Part shown: in pieces, positions 8,107-16,587 of the stretch
Layout of the letters: the number at the start of each line of letters is the position of its first letter
Position numbering within the stretch: position 1 is the first letter of the stretch
Origin: JADFJB01 sp964464595
GTDB taxonomy: Bacteria; Zhuqueibacterota; JdFR-76; DREG01
Length of the DNA: 25,774 nucleotides
Assembly (NCBI GenBank): GCA_964464595.1
Contig: CAYXGW010000083.1
Span: 1 to 25,774, forward strand
Direction of reading: 5' to 3'
The notes under the pieces: model-generated
Database searches by the model: none
What the model was told of the DNA's origin: nothing
Seen by the model: the letters and a program-made list of their open reading frames with translations, nothing else
Translations under genes and position numbers: made by a program

Positions 8107-8134
8107 AATATAAGTTATTTATGTACCTAAGCAA
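8107..8134 (-). promoter_or_regulatory. Candidate promoter of mosBA
   Basis: Minus strand: -35 TTGCTT (8129-8134), 16-bp spacer, -10 TATATT (8107-8112), ending 43 bp before the mosB ATG. Boxes and spacing fit sigma70. No obvious operator palindrome overlaps it. Confidence 0.5.
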
Positions 8135-8327
8135 GAGTAATCGGTACATTACAACTTCCCTCAGTCCTTCCTTCTGCTCGCTCGGGATAGGCTTTTGTTT
8201 AAAGGAGAAAAGTCGAAGTCCCCTAATAAGGAGAGATTTAGAAAGGTTAACAATAAAGTTTACTATTCGCTATTTATTGTTTGTCTCTTAATTAGTTACC
8301 GAAACATTTTCACCCAATTACTTAGCT

Positions 8328-9134
8328 CTAAGTTAACCAAACGCCTTCTAAAATGTATTTTTCTTCTGAAACAATTGTTTTAATCAGCCCTCCGTAAGTC
8401 TCATTTGCCCAGGTTTCCAGGTGAGCTAACACGTCATTCTTAATTTCAGAAGTTACCTCGGCACCGGCGAGCCCTGATTTCATTTTCCACGATTCGAGTG
8501 AATTAATGGGCGAATGAGAAACCTGCCAACGTGCCACGACCCTTGAGTCAAACCTTTGAGCGCCTTGTGAGCAACATGCCGCAATCACATGTTCACGATT
8601 ACGCTCACCGCTTATTCCGGGAATTCCACGTTGTTTAAGAAATTGCCGCATTTGACGACGCATACTGGCTTTTACACTATCTTGCTCACGCTCGATTCTG
8701 CCAATGATTAACACTGCACCTTTGTTAATGGCTACGCGAAAGAATTCATTCACCACATGTTTGGTTGACAACAAGTGAAGGGATCGAGAACTGAATATTA
8801 TACGCACGGAATGATCGATCACAGGCCAGGTATTGTTTGCGTTTGCTTGAATAAGCTTCGGTCTTGATTCGTACTCTATAACCTGTCGTCTAAATATGTT
8901 CAGCATCGGCATTGATATGTCCATTCCTATATAACCCGGGGAGATATAGGTAAGATATGCTCCAATGCCACCGGTACCTGCACCGATGTCAAGAAATATA
9001 TCTGCAGGTAATGGCTGTACAAGCTCCTCAATTGCATAAGCAATATCTAGACGCACTTCATGTGTCAAACCCGCCCGAAGATCGAATGTCTCAGCCTGCC
9101 GATCAAATTGAATCGTTTTTTGTCGCTTGTTCAT
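8328..9134 (-). CDS. Class I SAM-dependent methyltransferase
   Basis: 268 residues from the chosen ATG (MNKRQKTIQF). The SAM-binding motif I is LDIGAGTGG (48-56), followed by an acidic turn (GMDIS) and a QANANNTWP stretch, typical of class I methyltransferases of the UbiE/BioC-like type. Substrate cannot be told. The ATG overlaps the stop of the upstream EcfT-S gene as TAATG, which indicates translational coupling and sets the start; a longer frame beginning at 9194 would run deep into that gene and add 20 unlikely residues. The 264 bp between this gene and mosB contain a separate promoter, so the link to the storage genes is by neighbourhood. A role in a metal-chelating ligand or cofactor is speculation. 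Confidence 0.8.
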   Translation of the reverse strand: MNKRQKTIQFDRQAETFDLRAGLTHEVRLDIAYAIEELVQPLPADIFLDIGAGTGGIGAYLTYISPGYIGMDISMPMLNIFRRQVIEYESRPKLIQANANNTWPVIDHSVRIIFSSRSLHLLSTKHVVNEFFRVAINKGAVLIIGRIEREQDSVKASMRRQMRQFLKQRGIPGISGERNREHVIAACCSQGAQRFDSRVVARWQVSHSPINSLESWKMKSGLAGAEVTSEIKNDVLAHLETWANETYGGLIKTIVSEEKYILEGVWLT

Positions 9135-10216
9135 TATTTTACATGTTTTAGCATATACTTGGTTACAGGAGCTGATAGCACTCCAAAAATACAATGAGAA
9201 ATTAAAAATGGAATCAATAAGAGATAAAATTCATTTGGCACTCTAAATGCAATAGACAATAGAATTAATGCAGAAACCCGTGCCAACCCCGCACTAATTC
9301 CTATCAATGCATAAATAAAGATGGAGTTTGAAAATTTTGTAAAACGTATCAACAAATCTACAACAATCCCCGGAGCCATAAACTGGAGTATTCCCAAAAC
9401 GCCAAATCTACCGATACCGATCATAAAATGAATAACGCCCGTTAAAAACCCGATGTAAGTTGCGGTATATTTTGATTTAGTTAAGCTTGCTGCGACAATA
9501 AAAAGTGGAACAATAACCACATTCTTATAGCCGGGAGCAATGGGAAATCCCGGCACAATTTGAATAAATCTAATACCCGTTATAATCAATGTAAAAGCAG
9601 AAATGATCGCCAGGTCAGAATCAGTGAATCGAGTTTTTGCCTCGGCCAATCTCTGGTTTACCATATCTATCAACACATAAAAATCTCCCTTAATAATTCT
9701 CTTCAGAACTATTCGTTTTCCATCTTCTCCTTTGTTTTTATTTTTGTTCTTTAACTTTTCCTCAATTGATGAGAGTACTGAATCCAGAATAAGCGCAAAA
9801 TTCTCCGGCATTTTTAGGCTAACAAGTCCTTTAATAAATTCTTTCGAAGTAGTATTGGATCGAACAACGATCGACGCGAAAAGCATGGTCAAAAATCTGG
9901 CTATTATCCGTAGAGATTCAAAAAAACCATTGGAATTCACTCGAAAATGATAATCAAAAAAAGTAAATAATATAAATTCCCTTTCAGGCACGAAAACAGA
10001 ATAAAAAAATACGATTGCAAATATCCAGGGGAATATCTTTCTCAGAATTTTTAAGTCTTTAACACTTGAGCCTGAAAGAATCCAAAATATAACTTGAAGG
10101 GTGATTAGTGCGAAAATAACAGTTAAGTTATCATAAAGAAGTACGATAATTGAAACGAAGATTAAATATGCTATCTTTATTCTAGAGTCGATGTTGGTTA
10201 AATACATGTTAGGCAA
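9134..10216 (-). CDS. EcfT-like membrane protein fused to an S-component-like domain
   Basis: 360 residues, strongly hydrophobic. Residues ~10-200 look like EcfT, the transmembrane subunit of energy-coupling-factor transporters: SRIKIAYLIFVSIIVLLYDN at the start, then NSNGFFESLRIIARFLTMLF ... NTTSKEFIKGL (95-130), and a charged cytoplasmic stretch (150-200) where coupling helices would be. Residues ~200-360 hold about five further helices with PGFPIAPGYKNVV and GVLGILQFMAPGIVVDLL, reminiscent of ECF substrate-binding (S) components. A T-S fusion with no ECF ATPase beside it is unusual; the nearest ATPase is the ModC-like protein. The start is TTG at 10216, supported by AGGA seven bases upstream; ATG at 10207 is the alternative. 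The substrate is unproven; the neighbours suggest molybdate or tungstate. Confidence 0.65.
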   Translation of the reverse strand: MPNMYLTNIDSRIKIAYLIFVSIIVLLYDNLTVIFALITLQVIFWILSGSSVKDLKILRKIFPWIFAIVFFYSVFVPEREFILFTFFDYHFRVNSNGFFESLRIIARFLTMLFASIVVRSNTTSKEFIKGLVSLKMPENFALILDSVLSSIEEKLKNKNKNKGEDGKRIVLKRIIKGDFYVLIDMVNQRLAEAKTRFTDSDLAIISAFTLIITGIRFIQIVPGFPIAPGYKNVVIVPLFIVAASLTKSKYTATYIGFLTGVIHFMIGIGRFGVLGILQFMAPGIVVDLLIRFTKFSNSIFIYALIGISAGLARVSALILLSIAFRVPNEFYLLLIPFLISHCIFGVLSAPVTKYMLKHVK

Positions 10217-10339
10217 TATTTCATCCTGCTTTTACTTTCGTGCGAAATTGTGGTCCTAGATTAATGCCTTAATTATGAGCATGCTAATAATCTTATCACT
10301 TGAAATAATTCAATCACCATCAATGGATAATTCAATCAT

Positions 10340-12487
10340 TTATTCCTCCTGGTCGTCTGCCAGCTTAAAATCAATCATCTTTTGTTCGGGAACCACTTTA
10401 ACGACCTGAATTTTCACCCTATCTCCCAATCGATATGTTTTCCCGGTTTTTTGGCCAATCAAACGATAATTCGGTTCATCATGAATATAGTAATCACCAG
10501 CCAAATCTTTAATGTGCACCAGCCCTTCTATCAAGTAGTCAACGATCTCCACAAAAATTCCAAAAGGAACGATGCCGGAAATGATGCCATCGTAACTTTC
10601 GCCCATTTTGTTAATCATGAATTTCGCTTGCATGATCTTTATGGATTCTCGCTCAGCTTCCAAGGCATTAATTTCCTGCTCGTTCGAAATTCGACAAATT
10701 TCGGGAAGCTTACTTTTTAGCTTGGCAATTCTTTTTTCAGAAGGAAATTTAGCATATTCCTTAAGAAGGCGATGAACAACCAGGTCCGGATAGCGTCGAA
10801 TCGGTGACGTAAAATGTGTGTAATGTTTAAATGCAAGCCCAAAATGCCCGACATTTTTTGTATCGTATTTAGCCTTCATCAGTGAGCGCAACATAACATG
10901 ATTAATAATATCTTCTTCCGGTAAACCACGTACCGAATGAATCACTTCTTGCAGCTGTTTGGGTGATATTCGTTTTCTTCGTTGGAAATTAATACCGAGG
11001 CTACGTACTAAATTTTCGAAATTTGTTATTTTTTTCGCATCCGGTTTTTCATGAATTCGATAAATGAATGGCAATAGTTTAGACAATTGCTGCTGTTTTG
11101 TTAGGGTCATGGCTATGTGCTCACTGACGGTCTTGTTGGCTAACAACATAAATTCTTCAATCAAATGATGGCTATCCAATCTCTCGCTTCGACGAATGTC
11201 AATCGGTTCTCCCTGTTCATTCAATTCAATTCTTGCTTCCGGTAAATCGAAATCCAGGCTCCCCGCTTTCAACCGTTTGCTGAATAGTTTCTGGCTAAGG
11301 TCACGCAATTGTCGTAACTCATCAAAATAATCTCCCTGGCCGTCGTCGATAATTTTCTGCACCTCTTCGTAATTAAACCGGCGGTTGCTATTAATAACAG
11401 ATGGTTGAATTTTATACTCCAACCTGCGGCCATCCGGAGTAATTTTCATCATTACACTAAAAGTCAGGTGGTCTTCGTTGGCACGTAAACTACAAATTTC
11501 GTTGGAAAGTTTTTCGGGCAACATAGGAATCACACGATCGACCAAATAAACGCTTGTTGCCCTGCTCAAAGCTTCCTTATCAAGACTTGTAACTTCTTGA
11601 ACATAGTGACTTACGTCGGCGATATGGACGCCTAACATCAGATTGCCATCATCCAAAGTTTCCAAAGATACAGCATCATCAAAATCCTTTGCATTTTTCG
11701 GATCGATTGTAAAACAAACTCTCTTTCTGAAATCCAACCTGCTTTCCAGATCCAAAGAAGTAATTTCACCGGTTAATCCTTCACATTCAGCTACTACTTT
11801 TTTAGGAAATTTAAATGGCAGGTTAAATTTAAATGCAACTGAGGTAACATCTACACCGGGGTCCTTGGAGAAACCCAGCACCTCTTCAATTCGTCCTGTG
11901 GGATTTGAACCGCTATCTTCCCAAGAATCCAGGGTTACGGCTACTTTCTGTCCTGGTTGGGCATTCTTCGAAAAACTGTCGTTTATAATGATGTCCCTTG
12001 GCAGTTTTCGATCATCAGGAACCACAAAATTAAAGTATTTACCGTGCTTGTATAGTCCGACAATATATTTTCTCTTTCTTTCAATGACGTGATCAATTTT
12101 TCCTTCGGGAAGTTTGCCATCTCGAGATTTTGCATATAACTGAACGGCTACCGTATCTCCATCAATCGCAGTTGCCATGTTGCGTTGACTCACAAATATT
12201 TCTTTGTCTTCTAGCTGCACAAAACCATAGCCCTGGGTTTTCACCTTCAAATTCCCGACTACCAATTGCGGCTTTCCCCGGTGTTGGTAAGCGTTTGTCC
12301 CGGCTTTTGTAATAACGCCATTTCTGGATAAATTTCGTAGAAAATTCCGAAAATCCACATAGTCATCACTCGAAATTTTAAGCGTGCGGGCGATCGTTTT
12401 GCTTTTAAATTTTGTCGATGGTTGAGATGATAATATCTCAACAATTTGTTTTTTGAATTGAATTTTAGATGATTTTGTCAAACTCAT
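10340..12487 (-). CDS. rnr: Ribonuclease R
   Basis: 715 residues, the common length for RNase R. An N-terminal winged-helix segment (~1-70) precedes cold-shock domains (GNLKVKTQGYGFVQL, IFVSQRNMATAIDGD). The RNB catalytic domain carries the metal-binding aspartates in IDPKNAKDFDD (D262, D268, D270, D271). The later HFGLAFKHYTHFTSPIRRYPDLVVHRLL block and a C-terminal S1 domain (~630-710) complete the family layout. It degrades structured RNA 3' to 5' and takes part in mRNA/rRNA turnover. No long lysine-rich tail is present. The start codon lacks a strong Shine-Dalgarno sequence. The 88-residue gene 93 bp upstream reads the same way. Confidence 0.95.
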   Translation of the reverse strand: MSLTKSSKIQFKKQIVEILSSQPSTKFKSKTIARTLKISSDDYVDFRNFLRNLSRNGVITKAGTNAYQHRGKPQLVVGNLKVKTQGYGFVQLEDKEIFVSQRNMATAIDGDTVAVQLYAKSRDGKLPEGKIDHVIERKRKYIVGLYKHGKYFNFVVPDDRKLPRDIIINDSFSKNAQPGQKVAVTLDSWEDSGSNPTGRIEEVLGFSKDPGVDVTSVAFKFNLPFKFPKKVVAECEGLTGEITSLDLESRLDFRKRVCFTIDPKNAKDFDDAVSLETLDDGNLMLGVHIADVSHYVQEVTSLDKEALSRATSVYLVDRVIPMLPEKLSNEICSLRANEDHLTFSVMMKITPDGRRLEYKIQPSVINSNRRFNYEEVQKIIDDGQGDYFDELRQLRDLSQKLFSKRLKAGSLDFDLPEARIELNEQGEPIDIRRSERLDSHHLIEEFMLLANKTVSEHIAMTLTKQQQLSKLLPFIYRIHEKPDAKKITNFENLVRSLGINFQRRKRISPKQLQEVIHSVRGLPEEDIINHVMLRSLMKAKYDTKNVGHFGLAFKHYTHFTSPIRRYPDLVVHRLLKEYAKFPSEKRIAKLKSKLPEICRISNEQEINALEAERESIKIMQAKFMINKMGESYDGIISGIVPFGIFVEIVDYLIEGLVHIKDLAGDYYIHDEPNYRLIGQKTGKTYRLGDRVKIQVVKVVPEQKMIDFKLADDQEE

Positions 12488-12580
12488 TTGGAATTAGATT
12501 ATTTTGATTTAATTGTTAACGTTAGATTAATAAAAGTTACTTGGAAGATTATTGTTAAGGGATGCAAAACTGGTAAAAGG

Positions 12581-12847
12581 TCAACACTTTTTATCTTGTT
12601 TTTTATCAAGATGGTTTTTGATTCGATTAGCTAAGTTATCACCATAATGGTATTTTACGAACAGAAGGTCAACTTCGTCCTCAAATAACCCAGGATTTGC
12701 CCTTGCAATTGCCCACCTCGATAATTGCATGGCCATGTTTGAAAGCTTTCGAACCTGGGCGAATTTCTCTGCAACTGTTACTTTTCGGGTAAGATCAATT
12801 AAAATATTTTCAATTCCCGGATGTGTATCTGAAGATTGGGTTCTCAT
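12581..12847 (-). CDS. Small conserved-looking hypothetical protein
   Basis: 88 residues, soluble, helical. The pattern VAEKFAQVRKLSNMAMQLSRWAIARANPGLFEDEVDLLFVKYHYG resembles a recurrent family of short bacterial proteins with a MSPxEKLxxVxxL... IRxxxPxxxExE layout. Members often precede nucleotidyltransferase-like genes in presumed toxin-antitoxin pairs. Here no such partner follows; the next gene is rnr. The family match is from memory and moderate. No clear ribosome binding site precedes the ATG at 12847. Confidence 0.6.
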   Translation of the reverse strand: MRTQSSDTHPGIENILIDLTRKVTVAEKFAQVRKLSNMAMQLSRWAIARANPGLFEDEVDLLFVKYHYGDNLANRIKNHLDKKQDKKC

Positions 12848-13051
12848 GTTGAGTAATAGTAAATTTTTCGTTAGACTAGAAATTGTTAATTAAGATTGTT
12901 TGGGAAACTTACACTCAATAATTTACTTATTAATTTATTTAAAATAATAATAAATTTCATAAATACACAGATATTTTTTCCCTCACAACCTATAAACTTA
13001 ACAGATTAATCAATCATAAGAATATGCGGTTTACATTAACTCGGAGAAGAA
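12848..13051. other. Divergent intergenic region
   Basis: A ~204-bp A+T-rich spacer between the minus-strand small gene and the plus-strand phosphohexomutase. It must carry both promoters, but no box pair stands out. TCGGAG ending six bases before the ATG at 13052 is the Shine-Dalgarno sequence of the mutase. Confidence 0.5.
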
Positions 13052-15301
13052 ATGAATATAAACAATAATTCTGAAACCGTTAGTAAAAAACTAACATTGT
13101 ATTTTGATGCTTTAAAAGGGATTAATGAATATTTAGATAGAAATTACGATAATGATCTTATCATTGAACAAATTTACGATAAAGCTAAAACATATATTCC
13201 ACTAAATTTAGGAAAATGGCTTTTTGATAATATGATAAATACACTCGCACCAGGTTTTATAGAAGGTTTATCTAAAGCACTAATTGCTAAAAGATGGGAT
13301 CATATCGCTGAAGCTTTTTATTCAGATATTGCGTTTGGAACAGGAGGAATAAGGGGTATGGCCTCTTTTACTGAAATTGAATTTAAAGCATTCAAAAATC
13401 AAGGGATCGACGCACCTATTCTTAAAGGACCAAATACTATTAACAATATCGTTTTACTTCTTAAAACAGAGGGTGTGGCTAAATGGGCCTCTGATAAAAA
13501 TCTTAATAAGGTTGTAATTGGTTATGATAGTCGAATGCATGGAAAGCAATTTGCAGAGTTAATTGCTAAAACTTTCTTAGGTGCAGGATTAAAAGTTTAT
13601 TTATTTGACGAAGCCTGTCCTTACCCTGAATTAACATTCGCTATACCTACTGTTAAGGCAGATTTTGGAATATTAATATCTGCAAGCCATAATGATAAAC
13701 GATACAATGGATATAAGCTTTCGTCCAAATCAGGCGCTCAATTTGATCCAATTGAAAGAAATGAGATATTTGAAAAATATATAGTGCACGCATCTTTGGA
13801 TGAAATCAAATTAAAAGAATTCAACCATGTTGATCCTGAGAAATTAGTATTTCTGGGAGGAGCATCAAAAATACCAGATGTACATTATTATAATTGTAAA
13901 TTAATTGATATTCATTCGAAACACATTGACCATATTAAAAAGTTCTTAAAATTTAGTGAAGAGTGGTTAATTGAAAATGCTAATAAAATAAATATAGGAT
14001 TTACAGCTTATTTTGGAGTTGGTTTCAAAGCTGTACCAAGATTATTTGAGGAATTACATTTTGGTAAACCATTCGAAACTAAAGAAATGAATATAATGGA
14101 CGGTTCATTTCCAATGTTTGATTTAGAACAGCAACCCGATCCAGGTGACCCAATTGCAGCTGAAATTGCTGTAAACGAATTGAAAAAAGATTTACAGGGA
14201 GAGAAAGTTAGATTTGAGGATTTAGACATAATGATCGGAACTGACCCTGATGCTGATAGAACAGGTCTTATTATAAAAGTTCCTAAGAATCAAGAAAAAT
14301 TTGTGAAATTTTTGTCAGATACACCTGTCCGACAAAAAATCAAAAATCTACCTGCCCGTGAAGATTTTAGTTGGATGTTATTAGACGCCGACAATGCTTG
14401 GACAATATTATTGTGGTATCAATTGATGATGGACAGAGAAAATGGAATTAGTGATAATCACAAAAAGTTTATCGTTTTAAGCCATACTACTAGTGACGCA
14501 ATTGTTAAAGTTGCTCAAAAATTTAATGTCGGGATAATTAAAACATGGGTAGGTTTTGCTATGATATCTAATGCAATTCTGAAAGTGTGGAATGGTGAAG
14601 ATATTACACCAGAAAACAATAAACCCATAATATATAAAATTATAGACATGGAAAATAGAAGTATAAATATCGCTGGTCTAGAACAAAGTAACGGATTCAG
14701 TATATTGGGTAGTAAACCAGTTGGAGAAGAAATTTTCCATAGAGATGGACATGTACGTGACAAAGATGGTACTTTTGCTGCAGTTTTACTTGCGGAATTA
14801 GCAGCATATGCAAAAAAAAACGACACAACCATTGCAAAACTATTAGATGAAAAAATCTATTTGGATAACGAAATTGGATTTTTTGTAAATTATTATGAAC
14901 CTTCTCCTTATTGGGGCCAATTTGAAGGGCTTACAGGCTTTTCTAAAAAAATTCGAATATTGGAAAAGGTAAAAAAATTATTTGATAATTACAAAAATTT
15001 AATCATATCAGGTAATAGTGTTGTAGATGCTGAATTTTATGGAACCGGAAAATACGATGAGCTACATGGCTATCCGAAGAATTCGCTTGAATTTCCTGAT
15101 GAAGGGATTAGATTCTTTTTTGATAAGCCAGGTGGTTTCAACCATCTCACAGTCCGCCCATCAGGGACATCGCAATGTTTGAGATATCATGTTCAATTGA
15201 AAGCAAACGAGTTAAACTTAAATAATCTTCAACAAGAAAAAATTAATACATATGAAAGAGCAAGAAATATTGTACAGGAAATTAGAGGTATGGTTGAATA
15301 A
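13052..15301 (+). CDS. Phosphoglucomutase/phosphomannomutase, long form
   Basis: 749 residues of the alpha-D-phosphohexomutase family, which interconverts hexose 1- and 6-phosphates in the cytoplasm. Motifs in order: FGTGGIRG (95-102), the active-site serine loop SASHND with S212 as the phosphoryl carrier, the metal-binding loop DPDADR (398-403), a VRDKDG segment after EQSNGFSILG, and the phosphate-binding loop RPSGT (702-706). It is clearly longer than the ~580 residues usual for related enzymes, with a ~90-residue N-terminal extension and insertions between domains. The serine loop reads ASHND where ASHNP is usual. GGAG upstream supports the start. The gene is very A+T-rich and is followed after 21 bp by a HAD-family gene, probably in one operon. 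Specificity (glucose versus mannose) cannot be decided. Confidence 0.85.
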   Translation: MNINNNSETVSKKLTLYFDALKGINEYLDRNYDNDLIIEQIYDKAKTYIPLNLGKWLFDNMINTLAPGFIEGLSKALIAKRWDHIAEAFYSDIAFGTGGIRGMASFTEIEFKAFKNQGIDAPILKGPNTINNIVLLLKTEGVAKWASDKNLNKVVIGYDSRMHGKQFAELIAKTFLGAGLKVYLFDEACPYPELTFAIPTVKADFGILISASHNDKRYNGYKLSSKSGAQFDPIERNEIFEKYIVHASLDEIKLKEFNHVDPEKLVFLGGASKIPDVHYYNCKLIDIHSKHIDHIKKFLKFSEEWLIENANKINIGFTAYFGVGFKAVPRLFEELHFGKPFETKEMNIMDGSFPMFDLEQQPDPGDPIAAEIAVNELKKDLQGEKVRFEDLDIMIGTDPDADRTGLIIKVPKNQEKFVKFLSDTPVRQKIKNLPAREDFSWMLLDADNAWTILLWYQLMMDRENGISDNHKKFIVLSHTTSDAIVKVAQKFNVGIIKTWVGFAMISNAILKVWNGEDITPENNKPIIYKIIDMENRSINIAGLEQSNGFSILGSKPVGEEIFHRDGHVRDKDGTFAAVLLAELAAYAKKNDTTIAKLLDEKIYLDNEIGFFVNYYEPSPYWGQFEGLTGFSKKIRILEKVKKLFDNYKNLIISGNSVVDAEFYGTGKYDELHGYPKNSLEFPDEGIRFFFDKPGGFNHLTVRPSGTSQCLRYHVQLKANELNLNNLQQEKINTYERARNIVQEIRGMVE

Positions 15302-15322
15302 ATATTATACTTGTTATTAATT

Positions 15323-16576
15323 ATGCGAAAAATTGTTTGTTTAGATTTAGATCATACTCTTTTTAATTATCAAAAATTCATCGATAGGGCTCTCTATGCT
15401 GCTTTAAAAAAATTTGATATCGGATACAATCAAGATAAAAAAATTATATATGCACATAAAACTAAAAGTTTAAATAGAATATTATATTATCTTGGATATC
15501 CAAACCTGCGGCATTATTGGAATTTAGAAGAATATTATATTTTTATTGCAATCTTTTTTTCCAAAAACAAAAATCACATCCATAAAATCAATTCTTTCGG
15601 TTTAGACAGAGAAAAAATATTTTCCTTTTTGTATTCTGAACAGCAAAAAATTGATAAAATTAAAGATTCTTTTTATCGAGATTACATTATCGAAAAAACA
15701 ATTCAGCAAATCAAAGCAAAATCACAAATAATAAGATTAGATAATTTAATCACAGAATTTAAAGATAATAGCTCCGAGTTTAAATTTATAAAAAATGAAT
15801 TTAATAAAAACTATTATATTAGTCCTCGCAAATATGTAGTTGAGTTTTTAAATTACTTAGAGCAAGAAAGTATAGAATTTGTGTTAGTCTCAGAGGGAAT
15901 TGAAAAAGTTCAAATAGATAAATTAAGAAGGATGGATCTTTATTCTTTATTCGAAAACAGAGTTCTAACAACTGACGCTGCAACTCATCCACAAGGAATT
16001 GATGAATTAGAAACTTATTGGAAAAAAATTGCTAAAAAAGAGTTCACAAAACTAACTGAATATGACAATACATGTATTTTTTTTCGCAGTATTATTAAAA
16101 GTTACGAATTAAAGGAAAACAAAAATTATTACCGAAGGATACTTCATACAATTAAATCAAATAATAGTAACTTAACGGAAGCTCTTAAAAATTTGGCGTT
16201 TTTAACAAAAAAAGAATGGGAAAAGTCTGTGGCTCTTAAATTAGTAATGATTGGTGATAGATATGATAAAGATATTAGACCTTTGAATGAGATATTAGGA
16301 TCAGAAAATGTTAAAACTATTAGAATAAGATTTGGCAAATATGAAGCACAAGATCCATATTACAGTATACCCCGGCATTTAAGGCCAACAAAGACATTTA
16401 AATCTTTCGAACAAGTTATTAATTATTTCCATAATGATAATTTTTGGGAAGATATTAACTGTATAAAATATATCTCGCCATATATTACAAAAGGAATATA
16501 TAAAAAATTCTTGAAAAAAGGTGAAAAATCAGATATTGATGTTATAAAAAAATTAGTTAATCAAATTAATTTTTAG
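15323..16576 (+). CDS. HAD-superfamily protein with large insertion
   Basis: 417 residues from the ATG that gives MRKIVCLDLDHTLFNY; an upstream TTG at 15311 would add four residues and is less likely. HAD motif I is DLDHT (D8, D10). Motif II is probably the serine in FVLVSEGIEKVQIDKLRRM, and the acidic motif is GDRYDKD (D312, D317). Motifs I and II are separated by ~180 residues of helical, lysine-rich sequence, and another ~85-residue insertion precedes the acidic motif. It is therefore a large, non-standard member; I do not recognise a subfamily. It lies between the mutase and the membrane protein on the same strand, with 21 bp and 11 bp gaps. Activity on a sugar phosphate made by the neighbour is a reasonable but untested idea. 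Confidence 0.75.
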   Translation: MRKIVCLDLDHTLFNYQKFIDRALYAALKKFDIGYNQDKKIIYAHKTKSLNRILYYLGYPNLRHYWNLEEYYIFIAIFFSKNKNHIHKINSFGLDREKIFSFLYSEQQKIDKIKDSFYRDYIIEKTIQQIKAKSQIIRLDNLITEFKDNSSEFKFIKNEFNKNYYISPRKYVVEFLNYLEQESIEFVLVSEGIEKVQIDKLRRMDLYSLFENRVLTTDAATHPQGIDELETYWKKIAKKEFTKLTEYDNTCIFFRSIIKSYELKENKNYYRRILHTIKSNNSNLTEALKNLAFLTKKEWEKSVALKLVMIGDRYDKDIRPLNEILGSENVKTIRIRFGKYEAQDPYYSIPRHLRPTKTFKSFEQVINYFHNDNFWEDINCIKYISPYITKGIYKKFLKKGEKSDIDVIKKLVNQINF

Positions 16577-16587
16577 GTACATTTAAT

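Noticed and set aside
8320..8333. ACTTAG-CT-CTAAGT palindrome across the methyltransferase stop
   Set aside because: The loop is only two bases and no U-tract follows, so it is not a credible terminator; partly fixed by coding constraint.
8195..8383. 62-codon plus-strand ORF upstream of mosB
   Set aside because: Low-complexity A+T-rich frame, overlaps the end of the methyltransferase gene, no family recognised.
10311..10337. Nine-codon minus-strand ORF with apparent AGGAGG site directly after rnr
   Set aside because: The AGGAGG comes from the codons for the last glutamates of RNase R; the peptide is too short to support and has no attenuator-like features.
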